The translations under genes and the position numbers were made by a program. Below are positions 23,753 through 36,800 of a DNA stretch of 64,000 bases, piece by piece; within the stretch, counting starts at the first letter, position 1, and each line of letters starts with the position of its first letter. The DNA is from Strongylocentrotus purpuratus (taxonomy: Eukaryota; Echinodermata; Echinoidea; Camarodonta; Strongylocentrotidae), in NCBI RefSeq assembly GCF_000002235.5, contig NW_022145604.1, forward strand, positions 33,618,908 through 33,682,907, written 5' to 3'. The notes beneath the pieces are model-generated. The model searched no databases. It was not told the origin of the DNA and worked only from the letters and a program-made list of their open reading frames with translations.

Positions 23753-25175
23753 CAGAAATATCAACATGCACACCAAACAAAAAATAAAGCACATACAAAA
23801 CAGACTTTGTTTGGGTATTCCATGATGAATACTTAAGTATAATACCTCCTACAAAATGTGAGGAAAAATTGAGTTTTGTGACACATGCTCCTACTAAAAT
23901 TGCTTCACAATAGTTCCCAACATTAAATGAATTACTAACTTTAATCCTGGACCAATACTATACGTAACCCTAAATCTTGCTTAAATATTAATCTAACCTT
24001 AACCCTAACCCTACAATTTTGTTAAACTAAAGCCCGGAACAATTGTCAACACAGCAATTCTCGAATTGCAGCAAACCAACATCGTGTTCCTGAAATCATA
24101 TTTACTACATGGTAATTTTTCTTCATTTACACTTTTATATTTCAGCATGACCTATGTACAATAAAACCGGTCTGTTTGTATATTTTGAATGGAATGTATA
24201 GCACTATTATCCCCATAAAAAATAGCAAATGTTATTGAAATAATGTATATATTTACACAGGTGATATATCAATAGCCTCATACAGAAGCTATGCCGTAAA
24301 CATGTTTGCAACTTTACAATGCTTTCATTTGTTACATATTTAATGTACAAAGAGCAATAGCTGCAGTCAGGTTTAATACGCCCACACAAATATGGATGTG
24401 TTGCCCACACCTGAAACATAGCACAAGAGATAATAAGGCCAGTCAAAGTAAATAATAAGAATGAAGTACCGGTAGGCACTTGGTCACCTTTGAATTCAGA
24501 AAACTTATGGAGCTTTTAATAACTAGTTTGTGATATTTAACATGGTTACAGAAAAGAAAAGAAGCCATATAGGAATTTAGATGATGACAGGGGACTAATA
24601 ATTGTCACCTCTTATGTTTTAGTACAGTATTCAACTTTTGCAAGAAATAATTTCAAGGAGCTTGTAGAATGGTAATCATCTTGCTATCTAGCAACACATA
24701 TCAGAAAAACCTGAACAAATAGTTAGGCAGGGGGTTACCAACTTTTGCATGAGCTATAAGACACTACATGTAATATATGCCTCCGTGGCGCCTTAAAGTG
24801 ATCTCATTTGGTTCTTGTGTACATACACATCTTTAAAAAATAGTATGGTTGAATGCTCAATATTTTTGCTTGTTTGGGTTTATTTTTTATGTTGAAATCA
24901 TCTTGTAATACAAGCTTATAAGTGGTATACCATAACCATTCTCATATCCTTTTATCATTATTCTAATCATTTTACAAACTATTTAAATCACATATAAGGT
25001 TTATTAGTTGCAAGATGATTGTACACCTGAAGTTGACTTTTCCTGAATGCCATTACGATAATACCATCAAATAAATATTATCTAATGGACTTTACATAAA
25101 GTGCTAAATTATTAATGCAGTTTTGGCAGAGATAAGGTGCTCAAAGGATATCTTTCGGCACCCATTTCCTTCATC
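23753..25175. other. Unassigned AT-rich DNA
   Basis: No gene is supported. A short patch of CCCTAA-like words lies at 23965-24012. Confidence 0.4.
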
Positions 25176-25179
25176 TGAT

Positions 25180-25425
25180 GCCTAAAATAAAATAATAATA
25201 ATAATGATTCCGCTTTTATATAGCGTATGATGTCTCTAAGTGCTTTACAGATATATTATTACCCCGGTCATCAGATTCAGGCTTACCCGCACACTATGTA
25301 TGCACATTCTCTACTTCCTGGGGATCATTCCAGCCAGGTGTCATTTTTACAAGTGCACACTTGCTCATCTAACCACATTAACTTTCGCATCCTACATACC
25401 GGTAGCTCTTTTCCATTTTCGTAAG
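25180..25425. mobile_element. Dispersed SINE-like repeat with (TAA)n edge
   Basis: An (AATA)/(TAA)n run is followed by ttccgcttttatatagcg, ctctaagtgctttacag, tattattaccccggtcatca, ggatcattccagccaggtg and cactt(g)gctcatctaacca. From memory this block order (a tatatagcgc ... aagcgctttaca core) is a common dispersed repeat in marine invertebrate genomes. I cannot confirm the family here. It has no coding capacity. Confidence 0.6.
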
Positions 25426-28400
25426 GAATTTTGTACATCATAGGGCCGGCAGAAATACATCTCACTTTTCAGAATACCTACGCTTATTCTTTAGGGTGAG
25501 GTTTTGTGAGGTTTCCTCTAACAATAGTGGATGATCGACCTTTCACAAAAATTTGTAGTATAATGAAACAAATGGATATCCCACATTTATCAAACTACAC
25601 ACCCTATTTGTTTAACTTGTATAATCTTAAATTGTTTGCTCTAATTCAAACCCAAATTAAATATCATCAAAATACAGTGATATTGAGTTCTGTAAACTCT
25701 TACAAATTACACTTTTTCAAATTTGTGTAACCTCCAAGAAACTTGCAAATTATTTTAAATAATTAAACCCTTTAGATATAAAGTGTGAAATTTTATAGTC
25801 ATAGGTTCTGAAACTTCTTTGTAAGAAATCAAAATATAGCGCTCTTTTCGATTGCCACAGCAGGAGCTTTTTTTTTCAAATCAACACTAGTGAACACATA
25901 TTTTTTTTACTTGAGACAATTAAATATCTGGAATTAAACATTAAAAAAATATTCACTGAAAAATCTCCATTTAATGTCTCGTTGAATCAACCTTAACCTT
26001 AGGCTGATCATACCAAGGGCCATGCTATTAGCCTCTGCCAGGTCCCTCTCAGTGCGTGTGTGAAGCTGCGTAGACCTTGTACTTAAAGGGATCCCATATG
26101 AAATCTGTTGGTTTGAAAAATAAAGAACAGAGCTTCCATTTATTTTTTGGTCTCAAGAACAGTGTGAACAGTGCTAACAATAATATATCTTGGAGTACAA
26201 TTCATTCAAATGTCTACAATTTCTTCCGAGATGAATTTTTTCCCTATCATACCATACCATACTATCATATCATATAATATAATATACAAATATTGTCTAG
26301 TATTAAGTATTCTACAATTGTTGTAATCTTGTACCTGTACACTGTATTGCCAATACTAACAAATGGAAAGGTTCACATTGTTTTTCCCCAATAATTATCT
26401 ATAACATAACAATCTATAAATTGTATTATATGCAATGCTCTACAATTTCTATGTGGATAAGTCACAGTACAGCATATATCAAATGAAATGACTTTCAGGA
26501 ACAAAACAATAACAAAGTTGAGTTATTATCATATACTAGTATATATTCTAAGTAAAGACAAATATACTCAAGAGTTTGGTTTGATCAGTCATTTTCATAC
26601 CGTAAATACATTTCATGCAAAAACATCTTCTTTACCTGCCTCTTAATAAATCATTTCATTCTCCTGCTTTGAAAAATTGTATTTCAATAATAAACACTTT
26701 CAGAATACCAATACCATACATTACGTGTTGTTAGGTCAGGCAGGCCATAATGTTTACCCAACCTACATGTAGCAACAACTAATCCTCACAATTTGCATTC
26801 TGACTACCGGTATTGAGGTACAATAATAGAAAACAGGTGAATGTACATGTACATGTAATAGCTCATCGCAAGGTACACGTACATGTATGTTTACATTTGA
26901 ATACATTTTGAAAATTGTCTACTACATGGGCATATTAGTCAATTATGATCCAAAAGCATCAATTTTTACATCCATTCATTGAAAAACTACATTGTACATG
27001 CATGCAGCACTTAATAGCCATCAATAAAAAAATTGTGAAAAAATGGGTTAGGAGTCTTAAATACATGTACCTTGATCATTGAACACCCCTAAGTTTTTGT
27101 TACAATCCATCTACATTGTACATACCTCATAGATTTGCTGCTACTGTTACACTGGATCAAATTGATCTACCACTTTTTTCAAAGGATAATCAAGAGCCCC
27201 TTCTCACAATCGGTGGAGTACACATGCCATTTCTCCTTTATCTTGACAGTGACCTTGTGCCTTTGCGTTGATTGTCATCAAGTGTCTACCTGCCCCTCTG
27301 AAAAATGAATAAGCATTTTAAGAATTATAAAATTATATCAAATATCTAACATATCATACAGATTACATTACAGGATCAAAAGAAAGTATTCTTATAATAT
27401 TTCAGTACACTACATACATGTACAGTACTGTATGTGTAGGTGATAGATCAATATGTCTACATGTGTACATGCTAAACCAATTAGAAATTTATTTGACAAA
27501 GCCAAAGAAATCCATGTTATGTATTAAAGCAAAGGATATACAAATCTTCCAATAAATATTTGCGAAAAGCATCTCAAGTATACAAAACAGTGATAATTAC
27601 ACAAATCTTGTGTATGTGAATATTGTTGAAGATGTACAGTACATGTACATGTACACCCTGTATAGGAGGCAATTCAAATTTCATAAGAATGTGATTCAAT
27701 CTCTGTATGACCATAGGATTGAATGTACATGTACATGTACAGAGTACTACAAAAAATTGCCACATTAAAGCTAATGTCAAAAGGACTTCACAGAGGATTT
27801 GAAAAGACTAAAATGTGATTTAAGTTTCATGAGCTGCTATGTAAAATGATTCAGCAGTGTACTGGAGTACTAGCACTATTCTAAAGGATTTTCTCAGTGT
27901 CACATTATAAGACATTATACAAAGCAATATTTTTGAATTTTTAACTAACAATTTCCTACTCGATTTGGTTTTCCTACATTCTTGTATGGCTGGTAGTTTG
28001 TCTATCCACAACATGTACTCTCTAGGTGAAATTTTACAGGAACCAGTAGTGAATTTGATCTTTGTTTGCTTTATTACCTTCATGTATACAGTAGCAGGTA
28101 ATTTTACATGTACATGGACCATGCATTAAAATGCATATTTGCCCGGTCCGCAAACTAACAGTTTTGAGCGGGCAATATTTCCTGATAGTTTCTCTCTTTC
28201 AGGTTTCACCATTCACTTTGAGTACAAAGATTGTGTTCCATATTGGACCTTTCAAACAGCTAAAATCGCCGCAAAGTTTGAGCAGACTATCATGCGGCGC
28301 TGTAGTAGGGTATAGTGACCGTACGTGATTCACAAATGAATAGGTAATAATTATAATCTTTTGGGAGATACAGTGATATGCATTTATATGTACATGTATT

Positions 28401-29757
28401 GCCCTTACTGAATCAGTGAAGGCAATACAGGGTGTATTACCTTGTTTCTCCCTCAAGGCCAGTAATATTATGTAAATGACAATCAAGTTAAGCTCCAATT
28501 AATGACAGGTTATGCCAAACTATACCATTTGAGAACCCTTCATCCCAAATCTTCTACATAGGTGAATTTCACATATCTTGGGGGCAAAGAATGTGATCCA
28601 TAATAGCTATTCATAACCATGTACAGTATCATCATGATATTCAAACTACATGTATCACATCAAATGTAATACATACCAACATATTTGATTTAGAGAGGCT
28701 GTGTTGTTGTGAGGAAAAGTTTTTGCCCTGAATTTTTGTTAACATTTTTATTTACATAAGGGTGGTGTTGATATGCTTACTATTATTTACATAAATAGAA
28801 AATGAATTAATGTGACACCTACATGTACAGGGTGTATATCAAGATTTTTTTCTCAAAACTATTGCAGCTACAATGTACCATTTAAAAAAAGGTAGGCTAT
28901 TTGCTTAGAAGTCAGGGTCAGCAAGACAACCATTATTGGAAGACATTGGAAGATCACATTACCAAAACAAAGTATTCAGAATTTTGAACCACATTGCTCA
29001 CTTCATCACTGTATGGAAAGAGAATGACTACCGGTAGTCTGATTTGATTTACATTTCTTTAAATATAGCCCAAAAGAATACTGGTACTATTTACATGTTC
29101 AGTGAGATGGAGAAAGGGAATGGCCCATCAATCGTAACTGATACCACTTAAATCTATAATGCAGCCTCACAGCTCACTGAACATTGTATAATAAATTGAA
29201 ACAGGATTTTCCAAAGATTAGAATTTTATACTACTCAAAATAGTAGGCTTTTGACCACTTCTATTGCAGGTACAGGCCATAGTTCATCCATACTTCAGAG
29301 TTGAAGCTGCCAGGAGAGGAATTTAATCTATTTCTTTTTATTAGTATACAAATGTTTTAATTTTCTAATTATACCTCAGATCAAAACCTGTTTTGCTTTA
29401 AAAAGTGATTTGAAGAAAGACACTCGCAACCAATTTCAACCAAACTACCCGGTAGTAAATGGAGCTTCAAATTTAGATTGCATGTAAATGTCACAGATAT
29501 TAAATATTTGAAGGAAATATGCATTTCGGAAACAATCCACCCTGTTTAGAAAGTTGGTTTTTGATAATATCACTTATGAGAATATAATACTATCCTTTTT
29601 TATTCTGTAATACGTGTAGACCTATTTCTCTATGCAATGATACCCAATTGATTGTGGTGCTATTATTGAGAGTTATCATTTTGAGAGTTTCACCAGTTCT
29701 TTTGGATAACAAGACATCTGTTTAGGTGCAGAAATCTACAATCACTATGGAAATTAA
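25426..29757. other. Unassigned AT-rich DNA rich in TACATGTA
   Basis: Over 4 kb without a supported exon, RNA or bounded element. ACATGTACATGTACA words cluster near 26845-26885, 27640 and 27725. Minor open frames lack domains. Confidence 0.45.
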
Positions 29758-29995
29758 GGACAAAGAAAGCGGACAAAATATACAGTTCCTCATTCTACCC
29801 TCAACAATTGCTATATATGGTAGACAAAGGAACATTCCTTCACTGCTATTATGTAAAAATGTGTAGAACAAAATGCATGTGACACCCGTTCTACAGATTT
29901 TTACATAATAGCAGTGAAAGGATGTTCCTTTATCTACCATAGCAATTGTTGAGGGTAGAATGAGGAAATGTATATTTTGTCCGCTTTCTTTGTCC
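29758..29995. mobile_element. Long near-perfect hairpin (palindromic MITE-like)
   Basis: From ggacaaagaaagcggacaaa to tttgtccgctttctttgtcc the sequence folds on itself with arms of about 105-110 bp. Shared inner blocks include tcattctaccctcaacaat(tg), cactgctattatgtaaaaat and gtagaac/gttctac. The loop is only about 20 bases (around 29870-29890). An open frame across it arises from the palindrome. Confidence 0.8.
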
Positions 29996-31990
29996 GTCAT
30001 GTTCATTGTGAATTTCATTAATGTACATGTATGTATTTTAGAATCAACATTAATATTAAGAGTCACTATTTGTTTTGCAACATTGTCACTTACATGTATC
30101 ATGTTTCCCATTCAGCAGTATACTGCACATATCAAAGTTACAAAATCCATATTATTTAGGCACCAATGTAAACAGAAATTCATTGGTTAAAGAATGTTAT
30201 GCAATGCTATGCAAATGATGAATTAACAAACAACAAACTTTTAAAAGTACTCATACAATCATGTTGACAGAAAATTAAAATTAAAATTGCAGAATAGGCA
30301 AGGTCCTGAAGTTGGATGTCTTTTGATATTCTTGTCTACTGAAAATAAAGCTACAGGTATTTAAATTCTGTAATACAGCTTTTTGACAAAGCTTTCACAA
30401 TAAGAGATAACATCATTTCCTACACTGCAAGACATAAACAATAAGGTGTCTTCATTTTTGTTGCCATGCATTAACAAATTGTGTTATGTTTTGAGCCTGA
30501 ACTCATATCACAGAATGTTTGTTGTATGATTGCTAAATGTTGGTATTTTTATACACTCTACATGTAAAATGGATATTCATTATTCAACATTTGAAAAGTT
30601 CTTTAATACAATAATATCTCTAGGGTTGATAAAATGTTACACTTCTATTCAACATTAACCACAAAAACATTTTTAGCTGTTGGGTGAAATATTTGCTCAC
30701 TGTGTTAAAAAAATTTCTACTAAGAGTTGTTCAGTAATTGAAGTTATGAAAATAATACAGGTAATCACTATTCATTCCATATTGTTGTTGACCAATTGAC
30801 CTAGCCAATGACTTTGACTCACTCCATATTTTAAAACATCATTACAATTTTTAAATATTGACTTTTGGATGATGAATGAAGTTTATAATGATGAATTTCA
30901 TGGCTGTTTGATGAACAACACATCAGCAACAACATCAAAATATAGAGTTGTTATATTCAGTGTACAACTGCATGCTTCTGCTGCAAAGTATCAATAATGT
31001 TGTTGGATCATATAATATACCAACCTTTATAACAAGTTGAATCCGTAAATAAAGAAAGATCAGAGAAAAAATTGGTGAGAGTTTAAAAAAAAAAAAAAAA
31101 AAAGGAAAGTTCAAAGAAATTGATTTAAAACAAGAAGAACAAAATTTTTAGAAAGTTGTAATCACTTAACATTCACAACCAGCAATGTACAATACCCTGT
31201 AAGTCATTCTACTGGGACATAATTGTAAATCTCCATTCGTTTCACACTTTTAAAACAAAGTTTACAGTATACCAGTCCCTTTTCTCTCAGAGCTGTACTA
31301 AAAATATATTCAGAGAGCTCAATAGGTCCTCCAAAAATGAAGAGGTTCTATCATAGTCATATTACATGTGCAAGTGTTGAATGATATTGGTCCAACATTA
31401 CATCACTATACATGCCCAATCATCAATTCAAAAATTTGAAATTCATATACAGACTACAAATTTCAAACATTAAAACCTTACTTATTACTTGTCTGAGTTT
31501 GTTCAAACTTTCACCAGCCTGCTTCTAAATTTTTTCTGTTTCCTTCAGAGCATCTTACTTTTAGGGTTACATTTCCCATAAAAAAAAACTATTACTATCA
31601 ATACTTGCTAATGGCTCTCATTACCTTTAATATCTTTACTAATTAGATAAAAAAAGGGTCACAAAATAAGCATTAAAATTGTAACTTCAAATACGGTACT
31701 CTTTTGGTGTTGAATAACTTGAACACCAAGTGTCATGGCTTTAAAGGCTTTAACCTTTTTACCAGGCAAGTCTTCAATAATATTCCAATTACCGGTATTT
31801 ATACAATATCTTTTATTGTCATTAAATTGTTTCTGGAATTAGTGCTGTGAGTTTAGTGTGTAATTTCCATTCAGTGCACACAGCCAGTTTATCTTTGCGT
31901 GTACACAGTTATGACATTTACCAAAAACAAAAGCAGTATTTCAGCTAGGTACATTTGTACATGTATAGTATGTTGTACAGTACATTTAAG
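29996..31990. other. Unassigned AT-rich DNA
   Basis: No gene is supported. A 19-base A run lies at about 31085-31103. Confidence 0.4.
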
Positions 31991-32029
31991 ACCAGCAATC
32001 CAGCGCGCATTCACAACAACCATTTTCTC

Positions 32030-32545
32030 TGTAAAGTTGTTACAGTAGTAACAGTACTGCACACAAAATCATCATGCTCATGGAATAGTCAGACCGCAAT
32101 GATCGACATATTAGCGAGTTTTCGCTCAGCAACATACAGACCTTCGCGGACGCAGAGCACTCAGGTTTTTACGGCCGTCGCATACAGACTGCCCTCAATA
32201 CAATATGTGGTTTTGCTTTTCGGTGAATGCGTACGTATTTCTACGGAGGTATTGCATTTGCAATGCCATTAGGCAATTTTTGTAATGTAACCAAATTTAA
32301 TGCAAACGTCTTTGTGAAGTGCCTCGATACAAAATATTTCTTTCACCTGATAAGGATAATAGTATTTCAATAGACAGAATCCAAACTGCATACATTAGTT
32401 GTTGCCAGTTCGACAAACATTAGGGGTATTTCGCAAGCTAATTGCAGACAGAGAATCTGCGGTTCGTGTGCAAAATCAAGAAGCTACTATAGTAAGGCAT
32501 GAGATATTTATTATTGCTGTCGTTCCGATGCAGGATCCTGCATGG
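32030..32545. repeat. Repeat family copy shared with 42.2-43.4 kb
   Basis: Parts of this segment recur near 42.2-43.4 kb. 32040-32110 (tactgcacacaaaa...) matches 43325-43385 in direct orientation. 32285-32420 (gtaatgtaaccaaatttaa ... tgcatacattagttgttgcc) matches 42895-43000 directly and 43005-43085 inverted. 32455-32490 matches 43185-43215 inverted. 32495-32542 matches 42235-42282 inverted, base for base. The family is not recognised. Confidence 0.65.
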
Positions 32546-32560
32546 AACGCTCGGCGCTGA

Positions 32561-32719
32561 TTTGGTACGCGCACTTTGCCTGACTGCAGTCTCCAAATAT
32601 AATTGTTAAATTGAAATCGTCGCGACGCAAGAGGACGAATTTGGTACGCGCACTTTGCCTGACTGCAAGTCTCCAAATTTAATTATTAGATTGAAATCAT
32701 CGCGACGCAGGAGGACGAA
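32561..32719. repeat. Tandem duplication, two units of ~80 bp
   Basis: tttggtacgcgcactttgcc ... cgcgacgcaagaggacgaa (32561-32639) is followed directly by a close copy (32640-32719). Confidence 0.9.
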
Positions 32720-33848
32720 TGTCAATGCGCACATGCGCAGCAATCATAAAAGGATGCGCTAGCTGAAGATACTAGTGAGCCGCTAGTACTCGCTAGCCAC
32801 GTTGGCTAGCTCCGCGCATGGTGTAATATAGGCGCAAGCCGAATGGAGTGAGCGAGCGAGCTAGCTAGCGTTGGAATTGCAGAGCAATGTGATTGAGATT
32901 ATTCCTGATTAGTTTTAATTCCAAGCAATAGATCGATGGGTTTTACAATAGTAAAGTTTATTTGCTCACAATTTAATTTCAAGCTATAGATCTAAGTATG
33001 CAAAATATAGATTGCTTTGGTTTTATCAACACATTCCATGATAAATCTAACCTCAATTCTGTCCACGTCCTCGTGTAAAAAAGACGTATCGGCACGTAAA
33101 TCTTGACCCATTAAAATCTAAACCTTTTGTTTATGTTTGGATGAGAGGTATCTTGCGCAATTCTGAACTGGAGTTCTATTTTGAGATTTGAATGAGAGGA
33201 GACAAAATGCCGCCCATTTGAACCCTTGAACTTTGTTTGAACAAAGGCCCTACGCGCAATTCCTTGGGCGTTGATAAACAAACATGAGGAAAGATGGAGA
33301 CAAGAGAGAGGGAGAGGGAGAGGAAGGGGTACACTTGGAAGATGGAGGGAGGGAGAGAATAGATTGATGGGGGAAGTCTACGAGAGTCGAAATTGGGACA
33401 TATGTGAAAATCAATTGTTAATAAAGACGATAAAGTATCAAGTTATTTATTTAATACCTATGATTCTTTTTATAAAATAATTCTAATCGTAATAATGCGA
33501 AACTAATCTTGTCTAGAGTCATTTCGAGCTCATCGATCTATTCGCGGCGTAGGCCTATTTTGTTGCTTGTTTGTGTGGTTGTGATGTGCCTGTTTGAAAT
33601 AGGCCCTACTTGTCATGTTTATTTTTTGGTAAATTGAATCAATGATACAAAAATTTATTTCTAAAATTCAGCAATTTTATTTAAATTTTTTATGATCGAT
33701 ATGATTGAGGAGTCATTAGTTCGCAATGCTCAGATCACGATACCAGTCATGATAGCGAATTATCTCAGCCGTGATTTAGAATTAGATCCCTTTTCTGCAG
33801 TATTTTAATGAATAGTCGAATATGGATCTCTGTTTAGTGACAAAAAGT
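32720..33848. other. Unassigned DNA with a CpG-rich patch
   Basis: 32720-32880 is locally rich in gctagc and cgag words. The rest is AT-rich with a purine patch at 33285-33360. No gene is supported. Confidence 0.4.
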
Positions 33849-36800
33849 ATTCATTAAATTATTAGAGAAAGAAGACGATTCATTGTACCTTTCTGGACAC
33901 CTAATCCTTGCCTGAATTTAGCCTTCCCCCCCCCCCTCCCTCCCGCGCAGAAGCTTTGACATTTAATTACATTATTAGTGAAAGAAGACGATTCGTTGTT
34001 CCGATCTTGACTCTAAGTTGTCTGAATTCAGCCGCCCCCCCCCCCCCCCACCTCCCTCTCGCGCAGAAGCTTTGACATTTAATTACATTATTAGTGAAAG
34101 AAGACGATTCGTTGTTCCGATCTTGACTCTTAATCCTTGTCTGAATGCAGCCCCCTCCCGCGCGGAAGTTTTGACATGTCATTAAATTATTAGAGAAAGA
34201 AGACGATTCGTTGTAGCGTTCTCGACTCTCAATCCTTGTCTGAATTCAGTTCCCCCACCCCTCCAGCTCGGAAGCGTTAACATTTCATCAAATTATTAGA
34301 GAAAGAAGACGATTCATATAACCATTCTCGACTCTTAATCCTTGTCTGAATTCACCCCCTCCCCCGGCCCGCGCGGAAGCATGACATTTCCTTAAATTAC
34401 TAGAGAAAGAAGACGATTCGTTGTACCTTTCTCGACTATTAATGCTTATCTAAATTCAGTCCCCCCTCCCCCCCCCCTCCAAGGTGGAAATATAACATTT
34501 CATTAAATTATTAGAGAGAGAAGATTCGTTGTACCGTTCTCGACTATTAATGCTTATCTAAATTTAGCCCCCACCCCCTCCAGCGCGAAGCGTGGAAGCT
34601 TTGATATTCATTAAATTACTAGAGAAAGAAGACGATTCGTTATACCGTTCTCGATTATTAATCTTTGCCTGAATTTAGTTCCTGCCCCCCCCCCCCCATC
34701 CAGGGCGAAGCGTGGAAGCTTTTACATTTAATTAAATTATAAGAGAAAGAAGACGATTCGTTGTAGCGTTCTCGACTATTAATCCTTGTCTGAATTCAGT
34801 CCCCCCCCCCCCCCCCTCCAGCGCGGAAGCTTTAACATTACATTTAATTATTAGAGAAAGAAGACGATTCGTTGTAGCGTTCTCGACTCTTAATCCTTGT
34901 CTGAATTCAGCCCGCCCCCCCCCCCCCCCCCGTCCCGCGCGGAGGCTTTGACATTAATTATTAGAGAAAGAAGACGATTCGTTGTACGGTTCTTGACTCT
35001 TAATCCTTGTCTGAATTCAGTTCCCCCCCCCCCCTCCAGCTTGGAAGCGTTAACATTTCATTAAATTATTAGAGAAAGAAGACGATTCGTTGTACCGTTC
35101 TCGATTATTAATCTTTGTCTGAATTCTGTCCCCCCCCCCTTCAGGGCGAAGCGTGGAAGCTTTTACATTTTCATTACATTATTGGAGTAAGAAGATGATT
35201 CGTTGTACCGTTCTCGACAATAAATCCTTGTCTGAATTCAGGCCCCCCCCCCCTCCCGCGCAGAAGCTTTGACATTTCATTAAATTATTAGAGAAAGAAG
35301 ACGATCCGTTGTAGCGTTCTGGACTCTTAATCCTTGTCTGAATTCAGCCCCCCCCCCCCTCCATCGCGGAAGCTTTGACATTTCATTGAATTATTAGAGA
35401 AAGAAGACGATTCGTTGTAGCGTTTTCGACTCTCAATCCTTGTCTGAATTCAGTTCCCCCCCCCCCCCTCCAGCTTGGAAGCGTTAACATTTCATTAAAT
35501 TATTAGAGAAAGAAGACGATCCGTTGTAGCGTTCTTGACTCTTAATCCTTGTCTGAATTCAGCCCCCCCCCCCCTCCATCGCGGAAGCTTTGACATTTCA
35601 TTAAATTATTAGAGAAAGAAGACGATTCGTTGTAGCGTTTTCGACTCTCAATGTCTGAATTCAGTTCCCCCCCCCCTCCAGCTTGGAAGCGTTAACATTT
35701 CATTAAATTATTAGAGAAAGAAGACGATTCGTTGTACCGTTCTCGATTATTAATATTTGTCTGAATTCTGTCCCCCCCCCCCCCCTCCAGGGCGAAGCGT
35801 GGAAGCTTTTACATTTTCATTAAATTATTAGAGTAAGAAGATGATTCGTTGTACCGTTCTCGACAATAAATCCTTGTCTGAATTCAGTCCCCCCCCCCCC
35901 CCCTCCCGCACAGAAGCTTTGACATTTCATTAAATTATTAGAGAAAGAAGACGATCCGTTGTAGCGTTCTTGACTCTTAATCCTTGTCTGAATGCAGCCC
36001 CCCCCCCTCCATCGCGGAAGCTTTGACATTTCATTGAATTATTAGAGAAAGAAGACGATTCGTTGTAGCGTTTTCGACTCTCAATCCTTGTCTGAATTCA
36101 GTTCCCCCCCCCCCCCCTCCAGCTTGGAAGCGTTAACATTTCATTAAATTATTAGAGAAAGAAGACGATCCGTTGTAGCGTTCTTGACTCTTAATCCTTG
36201 TCTGAATTCAGTGACCCCCCCCCCCTCCATCGCGGAAGCTTTGACATTTCATTAAATTATTAGAGAAAGAAGACGATTCGTTGTAGCGTTTTCGACTCTC
36301 AATGTCTGAATTCAGTTCCCCCCCCCCCCCCCCTCCAGCTTGGAAGCGTTAACATTTCATTAAATTATTAGAGAAAGAAGACGATTCGTTGTACCGTTAT
36401 CGATTATTAATATTTGTCTAAATTCTGTCCCCCCCCCCCTCCAGGGCGAAGCGTGGAAGCTTTTACATTTTCATTAAATTATTAGAGTAAGAAGATGATT
36501 CGTTGTACCGTTCTCGACAATAAATCCTTGTCTGAATTCAGTCCCCCCCCCCTCCCGCACAGAAGCTTTGACATTTCATTAAATTATTAGAGAAAGAAGA
36601 CGATCCGTTGTAGCGTTCTTGACTCTTAATCCTTGTCTGAATGCAGCCCCCCCCCTCCCGCGCGGAAGCTTTGACATGTCATTAAATTATTAGAGAAAGA
36701 AGACTATTCGTTGTAGCGTTCTCGACTCTCAATCCTTGTCTGAATTCAGTTCCCCCCCCCCCCTCCAGCTTGGAAGCTTTAACATTTCATTAAATTACTA

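Noticed and set aside
29722-30111. 129-codon minus-strand open frame
   Set aside because: It reads through both arms of the hairpin at 29758-29995 and has no recognisable domain.
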